Shown piece after piece: positions 1 to 6,140 of a DNA stretch of 6,140 nt; positions within the stretch are counted from its first letter, which is position 1, and every line of letters begins with the position of its first letter. The DNA lies in assembly GCA_029259835.1 (NCBI GenBank), contig JAJDEL010000602.1, positions 1-6,140 of the forward strand, read 5' to 3'. This DNA is from Planctomicrobium sp. Its GTDB lineage: Bacteria; Planctomycetota; Planctomycetia; Planctomycetales; Planctomycetaceae. Both the position numbers and the translations under genes were made by a program. The notes beneath the pieces are model-generated. The model did no database searches. It was not told where the DNA came from and saw nothing but the letters and a program-made list of their open reading frames with translations.

Positions 1-3000
1 ATCGGCTTCTGAAAAACCCCCATCGTGACCATCTAGCACGACATCTACTAATCGTTCAGGAACGACGGAACGTCGAGCGTGGTCAACGATGAAACTTTCG
101 CCAATTAACCAACTGATTGTCGATCCATCTTGAAAGAGAGAGTTCATCCACGGATACGGATGGGGATTCGAAGGCGACGTGGACCCATACACAGTATTAC
201 AACCTGTGTGAGCACCCATCGCCATGACACTCATCCCGTCGAATTCTGCACCTTCGACCGCCTGAAGATCTCGATGGTTGAAGGCCTCTTGCTTCAATAC
301 GGTGATCAACGCATCAACGAGATCTTCGTCCGAGATACTGCCAAATGACTCGAGACGAACTGATGTATCTTCTTCATTCTCTCCACCAAGCCCCATGACA
401 ATGTGAGTGACTGCACGTTTGAGGCGCTCGTATTGCTCTGGATCGGTTTCAGCCAGTTGATTGAATCGGACAAGACCTTCCTGTTCGAGCAACAACGCCT
501 TCTTACGCAGACGATCTGCTTTGTCGTGGTAAATCGGTCGCATATAAGATTCAGTAAGAGTTGCCAACGCGCGGAGGACGCTTTTCTCTCCACAACCGGC
601 GCAGGCTCCATCTCCAGAAACGAGAGCTTGATAGTTACGTTTGACCATCAGATGATTCCGAAGCGTGGCTGGTCGTGAATCTTGAGGTGCATGATTGTCG
701 TACATCCCGAGATACTTCTGGTCAGTGTTCGGGAGCAAGTCCAGGAAAGTCGTAGCGCCGATGACACGTGAATTCAATCCCTCACTGTCGCTCTGCATCA
801 CGAGAGCCTCATGATCACCGCACTCGACGACACACTCAGCACACCCTTTGCAAAGATCGGAAACAAAGATTGAAAACAGACCGCCGGCTCCTGGTTCTTT
901 CTTTTCACGCGTTCCAAAGATTGCATTCGTTTTACGATAGGCGAGCGGGACGAGGTCGAGGATTTCTAACAGTTCCTCTTTCGCATTCTCCGGAATGTCG
1001 GCATACTCCAGGAGAAGAGTTCCGATGATTTCTTTGAACGGATGCTCTTTCTTCTCTTTCACTGCATCGCGCATCATCTCACGAGCTTTTGATTCAAGTT
1101 CCGGAACAATTTCGAGCAACATCGTTCGGTGGAAAGAATCGCTGACGTAATTTTCGATAGACGTCTTCAAGACTGTGGTGATGTCTTGCGCCGTGTTCGG
1201 CAGTGCCGTGTCCGGACAAGCCGAAATGCAAGCCATGCACTGAGTACAATTCTCTGCAATAAAGATCGGTGTTTCACGTCGAGCGACATACTTTGAACTC
1301 GTCGCCCCCGTTGCCGCGGCAACAACCCCGACGGAGGAAAGCGCAGAGGCAGGTTGGTGATAACCCAGGCCACTGCGAAACTCTCTATCGTAATAGGCAG
1401 TGCTGTTTAAATTGTTCCTTGGTTCTGGTTCGCAGCCGCAATCGCCGCTATTGCATCCACCGTTGTTCCCGCAATCACTAATCACAGGCAAGAGAGGCGT
1501 TCCCCGCATTTTCGAGGCGTCCGTGGCATCGACATCACCGTAGGGCACTTCCTGAACTCGCTCGAAGCCTTGCGTCATCACTTCCATATTGGACTGCACA
1601 ACCGCATCGCCGAACCGTCCGAATTTCTTTTTGTACTGATTGAGTACAACACCGTGAAAGTGATCTTTGTCGATGTCATTATTTTCAAGAAATGGAGAGA
1701 CTCGAAAGAACGCTCCCAAAAATGCGTTCCCTTGCATACGGAGTTGCAGGTCTGGACGATCAGTCGCGTTTCTTGCAATGTCAAAGCCGGGGAGAATGAA
1801 CAGCCGAATGTTCTTATCGATGATTTGCTGGCGAATCTTCTGAGGCACGCGCGTCCAGGCGACTTCCGGAGTTTCATCGCTCTCCCAAACGAAGGCGCCG
1901 CCGTCCGCCATCCCATCGAGAGGATTCATGTGCGTGAACGCCTTGGGGTCACAACAAAGGACAACGTTGACGTGTCGCAAATCGCAGTTCACGCGAATTC
2001 GTTCCGGCGCGACCATCAGGAAGTAGGCAGTCGGAGCGCCTTTCTTTTCAGAGCCGTACTTCGGGTTGGCGCTGACATGCAGCAATTCTTTTGATCGACC
2101 GAACTCATCCTTTCCACCATCGCGCTGGCTGAGGTAATCACCGAATTCACCAATAATCGCACCCAGATTCTTCCCGGTCGTGATCATTCCCCAACCACCA
2201 ATCGAGTGCAATCGAACGGCAATCGTCTGGTCTGGTAGTAACGATGGTGTTTCTTCGCTGCGAACCTCGTAAGGATGGTCGATTCCAACGGTGAAGTAAT
2301 GAGTTCCGTCAGAGAGTCGCTTGCCATCCTTCCGCGCGGCGCGACCGGTTGCGTACTCCCACGCACCAAGAATTCCTTCGGGGCGGAAGTCCCGCGAACC
2401 TAAGCCGTATGAACCGCTGAAAATCTGGGGAATTTCTTCAGCTGAGAGACCTGGGTGACCATTACTCAATCCAGACTTGTGTAGCTCAAGGGACTTAGAC
2501 AATGCCGTGCGCACATCGCGCGCCAGAGGATTGTCACTGGCGAGCGCTTCGTCTGTTCGTTCCAGAATGATCACATTCTTCCGCCCGCGCAGAGCCTTCG
2601 CAATGGCTGCCATCGGGAATGGCCTGATCACGTTGACATGAATCGAACCAACTCGTTCACCATGTGTCTCCTCGATATAATCGACTGCGGCTTCGACATT
2701 CTCGGCTGCTGACCCTAATGAGAGGAACACAGTCTCGGCTCCATCTGTTTTATACTCACTTAAAAGACCGTAGTGTCGGCCGGTCAGTTCACCGAACTCA
2801 CGATAGGCAGCTTCCAGCATTCCGAGAATTGGCTCATAGAAGTTGTTACGTCTAGCCACGACGCCGTTCATGTAGTGTTCCTGATTCTGTACAGGACCGA
2901 TCAGCGCTGGCTTCTTAAGATCAATCATTGATGGCAAACGAATACGAGATGGGCCGAATAGTTCGCGTTGTGCTTCTGTTGGACAGGGAATGATATCTTC

Positions 3001-3615
3001 CGGCGAACCCAGAAACTCGCGAATCAATTCCGCCTCGGGCATTAAGAATGTGCGTTCCAGATGTGATGTCAGAAAACCATCTTGGATATTCATTGCGGGT
3101 GTTAAAGCCAACTCAGCAACCCTGCGAGCAATGAGCGCCTGATCGGCAGCTTGCTGTGCATCGCGAGCCATGAGCATGATCCACCCGACATCAAGTGCGG
3201 CGTAGATATCGTCGTGACCGCAATGGACATTGAGAGCAAGTTTCGTCAGCGCCCGGGCTGCGACTTCCAAAACCATTGCCGAGAGTTTTCCCGGCGCGTG
3301 GTAGTATTGCTCGCTTGCGTAGGCAATGCCCTGCCCTGACGTGAAGTTGACGACACGTTTTCCGGTGGTGGAGTAAGCAGTTGCTCCCCCTTGGGCTGCG
3401 TGTTCACCTTCGGCCTCAATCGCAATTTTAGAACGCCCGAAAACGTTGAGCTTGCCTTCGGCGTACGAAAGCTGGAAGAGTTCGCCCATCTCGGTTGAGG
3501 GGGTAATCGGATAGAAAACCCCGGCATCAGCAAGTCTAGCTTCAGTGTGATAGGCAACCAACTGGTTCCCATTGGAGACGATTCGAATACCTGGATACTT
3601 TGGATTCTCGGCCAT
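1..3615 (-). CDS. nifJ: Pyruvate:ferredoxin (flavodoxin) oxidoreductase, single-chain, oversized; C-terminus beyond left edge
   Basis: This enzyme oxidatively decarboxylates pyruvate with CoA to acetyl-CoA and CO2 in the cytoplasm, passing electrons through thiamine diphosphate and three [4Fe-4S] clusters to ferredoxin or flavodoxin. Visible in order: pyrimidine-binding domain with YPITPST (35-41; T38), the ExE pair (E69, E71) and R121, which match T31, E64 and R114 of the Desulfovibrio africanus enzyme at a constant offset of 7; domain II near 290-400; gamma domain with IGGWG (472-476) and TTGKNLG (479-485); a Cys-rich linker (C715, C721, C726, C728); a two-cluster ferredoxin domain (C790/793/796/800 and C922/925/928/932); then the TPP-domain start GACAGCGE (C1005, C1008) and TGCNTVYGSTSP (C1139), ligands of the proximal cluster. 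Only the fourth ligand and the rest of the TPP domain are missing, cut by the window edge. The start ATG at 3615 has AGGGGG five bases upstream. Already 1,205 residues are seen, whereas whole family members are usually about 1,170-1,230, so the full protein should be much longer. Family is certain; substrate (pyruvate versus another 2-oxoacid) is inferred. Confidence 0.95.
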   Translation of the reverse strand, partial: MAENPKYPGIRIVSNGNQLVAYHTEARLADAGVFYPITPSTEMGELFQLSYAEGKLNVFGRSKIAIEAEGEHAAQGGATAYSTTGKRVVNFTSGQGIAYASEQYYHAPGKLSAMVLEVAARALTKLALNVHCGHDDIYAALDVGWIMLMARDAQQAADQALIARRVAELALTPAMNIQDGFLTSHLERTFLMPEAELIREFLGSPEDIIPCPTEAQRELFGPSRIRLPSMIDLKKPALIGPVQNQEHYMNGVVARRNNFYEPILGMLEAAYREFGELTGRHYGLLSEYKTDGAETVFLSLGSAAENVEAAVDYIEETHGERVGSIHVNVIRPFPMAAIAKALRGRKNVIILERTDEALASDNPLARDVRTALSKSLELHKSGLSNGHPGLSAEEIPQIFSGSYGLGSRDFRPEGILGAWEYATGRAARKDGKRLSDGTHYFTVGIDHPYEVRSEETPSLLPDQTIAVRLHSIGGWGMITTGKNLGAIIGEFGDYLSQRDGGKDEFGRSKELLHVSANPKYGSEKKGAPTAYFLMVAPERIRVNCDLRHVNVVLCCDPKAFTHMNPLDGMADGGAFVWESDETPEVAWTRVPQKIRQQIIDKNIRLFILPGFDIARNATDRPDLQLRMQGNAFLGAFFRVSPFLENNDIDKDHFHGVVLNQYKKKFGRFGDAVVQSNMEVMTQGFERVQEVPYGDVDATDASKMRGTPLLPVISDCGNNGGCNSGDCGCEPEPRNNLNSTAYYDREFRSGLGYHQPASALSSVGVVAAATGATSSKYVARRETPIFIAENCTQCMACISACPDTALPNTAQDITTVLKTSIENYVSDSFHRTMLLEIVPELESKAREMMRDAVKEKKEHPFKEIIGTLLLEYADIPENAKEELLEILDLVPLAYRKTNAIFGTREKKEPGAGGLFSIFVSDLCKGCAECVVECGDHEALVMQSDSEGLNSRVIGATTFLDLLPNTDQKYLGMYDNHAPQDSRPATLRNHLMVKRNYQALVSGDGACAGCGEKSVLRALATLTESYMRPIYHDKADRLRKKALLLEQEGLVRFNQLAETDPEQYERLKRAVTHIVMGLGGENEEDTSVRLESFGSISDEDLVDALITVLKQEAFNHRDLQAVEGAEFDGMSVMAMGAHTGCNTVYGSTSPSNPHPYPWMNSLFQDGSTISWLIGESFIVDHARRSVVPERLVDVVLDGHDGGFSEAD

Positions 3616-3617
3616 GT

Positions 3618-3626
3618 CTTCCCCCT
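3618..3626 (-). promoter_or_regulatory. Ribosome binding site of the oxidoreductase gene
   Basis: On the minus strand AGGGGGAAG lies just before the ATG at 3615, with five bases between the G-run and the start codon. It supports this start, which also begins right before the first conserved strand of the pyrimidine-binding domain. Confidence 0.7.
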
Positions 3627-3768
3627 ACTGATTTTGCTTGATGATATTTAGTTTATATTTGCTCGTCTTAAAAAATGCGCGTTCGAATTGTGATAGTGAA
3701 GTTGTCTCTGCACTGCCCTGATGTTAACCGGTACTGTGCGATATTACCATCAAAATGCGATAAAACCG

Positions 3769-3792
3769 GTCTCTGATAACGGCAACAGAGAC
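3769..3792 (-). terminator. Possible weak terminator hairpin downstream of the membrane-protein gene
   Basis: GTCTCTG (3769-3775) pairs perfectly with CAGAGAC (3786-3792) around a 10-base loop. Reading the minus strand, the stem is followed by CGG and then only four Ts. It lies about 135 bases past the stop of the minus-strand gene at 3926. The short stem and poor T-tract make it a weak candidate; it could be chance. Confidence 0.25.
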
Positions 3793-3925
3793 TCCTTTTC
3801 GTCGTTTACTGATTTGCTTATTGCCTGCTGGCAACGACAGAAATTATTTCACAAGTACATCGTTGTTCTGACGGGGAGGAGGCCAGGCTCGCTCTTCTTT
3901 CGCGTTGTGTCCATCTAACTGATCC

Positions 3926-4450
3926 TCACGAATGTGCATCGCCCCAGTATTCTTGAGCCAGTCCCACAAACTTTTCGAATGTCGGTTCGTGGAGTTCGCG
4001 CCTTGGGATAATAATGACTGACATTGAGGTCACAAAAACGAAAGCGTATTGGTCGTCGGTGGCAATGCGATCAACGCCCTTCCAATAATTTGCAGAATGA
4101 CCAAGCACATGCTCCCGCCGAATTTCGTCCGGTGTGACAGTGAGCACTTGCTTTCCGAACGAAGCTGCGTTTGACCCGGATTCCAACAACGCTCTTACTG
4201 ATCGACGTCGTGCAGTTTTTGCGAAGAGAGGAAAGAACAAGGCGGCAATCACGGCAGAAACCATAAACAAGAATCCTACCTCTTTTGAATAACACAAAAT
4301 GAGGAGACCAAGAGCAAACGTACCGAGAGAGACAACCGCCAAGCTAGCAACGATCCGACGGCGGATTGCCGGGACATTCTTCGCCATGTAATCATTCAGG
4401 GCGACCACATCGTCTTCCGCCAATTCATATTCGATAGTCAGCGAAGTCAT
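3926..4450 (-). CDS. Two-helix membrane protein with YcxB-like C-terminal domain
   Basis: This is a 174-residue protein of unknown function. An N-terminal soluble segment (1-32, starting with the TIEYELAEDD strand-like stretch) leads into two hydrophobic helices at about 33-53 and 58-77, joined by a very short loop and followed by the basic run RRR at 81-83. The C-terminal part has a strand-rich layout with W123 and the block YAFVFVTSMSVIIIPRREL (about 135-153). This two-helix-then-strand order, with a Trp and an 'IIIP-R/K' ending, is typical of the YcxB-like family of small inner-membrane proteins, whose role is not established. The start ATG at 4450 has GGAAG five bases upstream. It is read away from the hydrolase gene on its right (divergent) and in the same direction as the oxidoreductase, but 310 bases separate them, so an operon is doubtful. 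Confidence 0.8.
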   Translation of the reverse strand: MTSLTIEYELAEDDVVALNDYMAKNVPAIRRRIVASLAVVSLGTFALGLLILCYSKEVGFLFMVSAVIAALFFPLFAKTARRRSVRALLESGSNAASFGKQVLTVTPDEIRREHVLGHSANYWKGVDRIATDDQYAFVFVTSMSVIIIPRRELHEPTFEKFVGLAQEYWGDAHS

Positions 4451-4617
4451 AGATTCTTCCAGTTGCAGGAACGATCTCGAATTCTTTCACGGAGAATCGT
4501 GATGCACAAGGACGGGGCAACCAAATTTTAGATGCAATGCCTTTTCCGATTGAAAAGTCCGGCGCAATTCGCGACTCTGTCTGAGGTTGATGTCATTTTG
4601 AAACAAGGATTGAGTTC
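4451..4617. promoter_or_regulatory. Divergent intergenic region with start signals for both flanking genes
   Basis: The 167 bases between the two divergent genes must hold both leaders. GGAAG on the minus strand (4456-4460) serves the membrane-protein gene, and AAGGA on the plus strand (4605-4609), eight bases from the ATG at 4618, serves the hydrolase gene. No well-spaced -35/-10 pair, operator-like palindrome or riboswitch is evident. Confidence 0.45.
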
Positions 4618-5676
4618 ATGCGATGCTTTGTGTTTGCTGCCTGTTTGTTTGTGTTGGGTGCCGGAGTCTGCCCTCTTCTTTCTGCCGGGGAAGCTGACGG
4701 GACTCTCGACATTTACTTTATTGACGTCGAAGGTGGGGCGGCGACGCTGATTGTCACTCCGGTGGGTGAATCGATTTTGATTGACTCTGGGTATCCCGAT
4801 TACAATGGGCGCGACCGGGACCGAATTCTTGACACTCTTAAAAACGAAGCCAAGCTCGATCATCTCGATCACGCAGTCGTCACGCATTGGCACCTGGATC
4901 ATTACGGCAACCACGCTTCGCTCGCCTCAATGATTCCGATTGATGAATACTGGGATCGAGGAATCCCTGATGCCTTAAAGGAAGACAAAAAGTTCCAGGA
5001 ACGGATCGGTGCGTACCGTGCCGCGACTCAGAACAAATCCAACAAGCTCAGTGCAGGAGACGTTTTCGAACTCGACACCAAAGGGACTCCCCTGAAAATT
5101 ACAGTCGTCACTGCAAGTCGAGAAGTGATTGCCAATCGCGGGAAGCCGAACCCATTTGCCGATCAAAATGAGCCAAAACCGAAAGATGAATCCGACAATG
5201 CCAGCAGTCTTGGCATTCTATTAGAATTTGGGGACTTCCGTTTTCTCTGTTGCGGCGATCTGACCTGGAACGTTGAAGCGAAACTGGTGACGCCAAACAA
5301 CCCGCTCGGCAAAATCGATCTCTTCATGGTAACTCACCACGGATTACCGTTCAGCAACAACCCAGTGTTTGTGAAAGCGATTGATCCTGTTGTGGCTGTG
5401 ATGTGCAACGGTCCTAAAAAAGGTGGTCACCCAACAACGATCGCAACGCTGCGGTCTTGTCCGTCGCTAAAACATCTGTACCAGCTGCACCGAAATGTGG
5501 CGTTGGGCGCCGACGAGCAGACCCCTCCGAAATTCATCGCCAACTCGGAACCAACCGTCAACTGCGAAGGGATCGGAGTTAAAACGACCGTCGCAGCAAA
5601 CGGGACCAGTTATACGGTTCAAATTGGTCAGGCAGGCACGCGAAACGTTTACACGTCTCGGAGTTCAGAGCATTAA
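4618..5676 (+). CDS. Exported MBL-fold metallohydrolase, ComEC hydrolase-domain type
   Basis: This 352-residue protein belongs to the metallo-beta-lactamase fold. It resembles the soluble hydrolase domain of the DNA-uptake protein ComEC but lacks the ComEC membrane domain. Residues 1-23 form a signal peptide (hydrophobic stretch 4-22, likely cleavage near LLSA-GEA), so the protein should act outside the cytoplasmic membrane. Metal-site elements are complete: D56 in LIDSGYP; THWHLDHYGN (H90, H92, D94, H95); D214 in FLCCGDLT; and THHG (H240, H241). A second ComEC-like block, NASSLGILLEFGDFRF (194-209), precedes D214, and GGHPTT (H271) follows. A charged, Pro/Lys-rich loop at 174-193 interrupts the fold. 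The substrate cannot be read from the sequence; a phosphodiester, as in nucleases of this group, is a reasonable guess. AAGGA eight bases upstream supports the start, and the gene ends in its own terminator, suggesting a monocistronic unit. Confidence 0.88.
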   Translation: MRCFVFAACLFVLGAGVCPLLSAGEADGTLDIYFIDVEGGAATLIVTPVGESILIDSGYPDYNGRDRDRILDTLKNEAKLDHLDHAVVTHWHLDHYGNHASLASMIPIDEYWDRGIPDALKEDKKFQERIGAYRAATQNKSNKLSAGDVFELDTKGTPLKITVVTASREVIANRGKPNPFADQNEPKPKDESDNASSLGILLEFGDFRFLCCGDLTWNVEAKLVTPNNPLGKIDLFMVTHHGLPFSNNPVFVKAIDPVVAVMCNGPKKGGHPTTIATLRSCPSLKHLYQLHRNVALGADEQTPPKFIANSEPTVNCEGIGVKTTVAANGTSYTVQIGQAGTRNVYTSRSSEH

Positions 5677-5707
5677 GAGCATCAAACGTTTTCGAGAAAC
5701 TTTACCG

Positions 5708-5743
5708 AAGCCTGCCCTGAAAAGAGCGGGCTTTTTTTCTTTT
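5708..5743 (+). terminator. Intrinsic terminator of the MBL-fold gene
   Basis: AAGCCTGC (5708-5715) pairs with GCGGGCTT (5726-5733) as an 8-bp stem with one T-G wobble and a 10-base loop. A run of seven Ts (5732-5738) plus further Ts follows directly. It begins 32 bases after the stop codon at 5676, the expected place for a rho-independent terminator of this gene. Confidence 0.85.
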
Positions 5744-5806
5744 GAGGAATCGAAATCGCGCCTCATGACAGGAACGTTGTAAGTTTCATTGTGGGTCCAC
5801 CACCCT

Positions 5807-5833
5807 TCACAAAGACTTCACTCGTCTTTGTGA
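5807..5833. repeat. Perfect 10-bp inverted repeat (hairpin)
   Basis: TCACAAAGAC (5807-5816) is mirrored by GTCTTTGTGA (5824-5833) with a 7-base spacer. No T-tract follows on either strand, so it is not a standard intrinsic terminator. It lies between the MBL-gene terminator and the next gene, directly before a second, stronger hairpin. Confidence 0.6.
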
Positions 5834-5847
5834 GCTTCATGAGTGTT

Positions 5848-5879
5848 TTCGTCGTGGGAGTTCCCGCTCCCACGACGAA
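5848..5879. repeat. Perfect 13-bp inverted repeat (strong hairpin) upstream of the secreted-protein gene
   Basis: TTCGTCGTGGGAG (5848-5860) pairs without mismatch to CTCCCACGACGAA (5867-5879) around the 6-base loop TTCCCG. The stem is GC-rich and stable and ends 32 bases before the ATG at 5912. No run of Ts follows on the plus strand, so it is more likely a dispersed palindromic repeat, a leader structure or an mRNA-stabilising element than a terminator. Which of these applies cannot be told from one copy. Confidence 0.65.
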
Positions 5880-5911
5880 CCTCATTCCTCCTCTTGATTA
5901 AGGTTGTTGTC

Positions 5912-6140
5912 ATGTTCTCTTTGAAATCGATTCTCCTTACGAGTTTGGTTTCTCTGATCGCAATCAGTTTCGGACATTCAGTAGATGCTGGTCGACGATG
6001 CAATTGCTCAAGAGGCTCCAGTAATTACGGAGCCGCTCTCACTCCGATTCCATATAGCGGCTCCGGCGTGTCAAATCATGAGGCGCCAATTGCGGCCTCA
6101 TATCAAGCCGGTTCACATCAAGGTTACGGAACAAACTACA
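5912..6140 (+). CDS. Short secreted protein with signal peptide, N-terminal part only
   Basis: The frame opens at ATG 5912 and stays open for 76 codons to the right edge, where it is cut. TAAGG (5899-5903) lies eight bases before the start. Residues 1-26 form a clear signal peptide: K5, hydrophobic core 7-20 (ILLTSLVSLIAISF), and a likely cleavage after SVDA, before GRR. The mature part begins with GRRCNCSRGSS, giving a Cys-x-Cys pair at 30 and 32, and continues rich in Gly, Ser, Ala, Tyr, His and Gln without a recognisable domain. I do not recognise the family; small exported low-complexity proteins of this style are common in Planctomycetota. It could be a surface or cell-wall protein, but nothing seen here assigns a function. 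A terminator and two hairpins separate it from the upstream gene, so it is probably transcribed on its own. Confidence 0.75.
   Translation, partial: MFSLKSILLTSLVSLIAISFGHSVDAGRRCNCSRGSSNYGAALTPIPYSGSGVSNHEAPIAASYQAGSHQGYGTNY

Larger units (their letters stand above)
3616..3925. other. Intergenic region with AT-rich leader and small inverted repeats
   Basis: This 310-base stretch holds no gene that I can support. The part next to the oxidoreductase start (about 3630-3675) is strongly AT-rich and must contain that gene's promoter if it is transcribed alone; on the minus strand a TATAAA-like hexamer is visible there, but no well-spaced -35 partner, so no promoter is called. Further right are ACCGGT palindromes near 3728 and 3766 enclosing two TGCGATA copies, a 7-bp stem (3769-3775 with 3786-3792) and a 5-bp stem (3821-3825 with 3830-3834). 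Read on the minus strand the 7-bp stem is followed by CGGTTTTATC, so it could weakly terminate transcription from the membrane-protein gene to the right. Confidence 0.5.

Noticed and set aside
130..1481. Several short plus-strand and other-frame open frames across this part
   Set aside because: All overlap the ferredoxin and TPP domains of the oxidoreductase, whose motifs prove the coding frame; they are by-products of that frame's composition.
1570..2094. A 174-codon plus-strand open frame
   Set aside because: It lies wholly antisense to the conserved gamma-domain part of the oxidoreductase. Its translation has no recognisable motif and no good ribosome binding site.
3721..3918. A 65-codon plus-strand open frame in the intergenic region
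   Set aside because: There is no ribosome binding site before its ATG, the translation is not gene-like, and it runs across the inverted repeats. It is the only frame here without a competing gene, so a small gene is not strictly excluded.
4528..4914. A 128-codon minus-strand open frame
   Set aside because: It is antisense to the signal peptide and the HxHxDH metal motif of the MBL-fold gene and extends into the divergent leader; the plus-strand protein is clearly the real one.
5495..5782. A 95-codon plus-strand open frame past the end of the MBL-fold gene
   Set aside because: It overlaps the hydrolase in another frame and reads straight through the intrinsic terminator.
5818..6003. A 61-codon minus-strand open frame
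   Set aside because: It reads through the 13-bp hairpin and antisense to the signal peptide of the secreted protein, with no motif of its own.
1..6140. CRISPR array, tRNA, rRNA, insertion sequence or phage/defence genes
   Set aside because: No regularly spaced repeats, cloverleaf, transposase or integrase motif was found on either strand.

Overview
The window looks like bacterial chromosome of moderate GC content. It holds two long genes and one short gene with complete or nearly complete reading frames, plus one gene cut by the right edge. The gene style suggests a Planctomycetota-like bacterium: an oversized pyruvate:ferredoxin oxidoreductase, an exported metallo-beta-lactamase-fold protein and a short secreted Gly/Ser/Tyr-rich protein. 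This assignment is inference from protein character only; no rRNA or other marker gene is present. No tRNA, rRNA, CRISPR array, insertion sequence or integrase was seen.

Layout. Positions 1-3615 (minus strand) are one open frame of 1,205 codons. It encodes a single-chain pyruvate:ferredoxin (flavodoxin) oxidoreductase and runs off the left edge before the C-terminal thiamine-diphosphate domain is complete. A 310-bp gap follows, with an AT-rich leader for that gene and small inverted repeats. Positions 3926-4450 (minus) encode a two-helix membrane protein with a YcxB-like C-terminal domain. A 167-bp divergent intergenic region separates it from 4618-5676 (plus), an exported MBL-fold hydrolase resembling the soluble hydrolase domain of ComEC. 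That gene is followed by a clear intrinsic terminator (5708-5743), two consecutive hairpins (5807-5833 and 5848-5879), and the start of a short secreted protein (5912 to the right edge).

How the genes relate. The oxidoreductase makes acetyl-CoA and reduced ferredoxin or flavodoxin in central carbon metabolism. The other genes show no evident functional link to it: directions change, gaps are large, and a terminator stands between the last two. The window therefore reads as separate transcription units rather than one system. The most unusual content lies inside the oxidoreductase. All catalytic and cluster-binding residues seen so far are conserved, but the chain carries large extra segments, including a Cys-rich linker with a CX5CX4CXC pattern just before the ferredoxin domain. 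I saw no convincing sign of a new multi-gene system.
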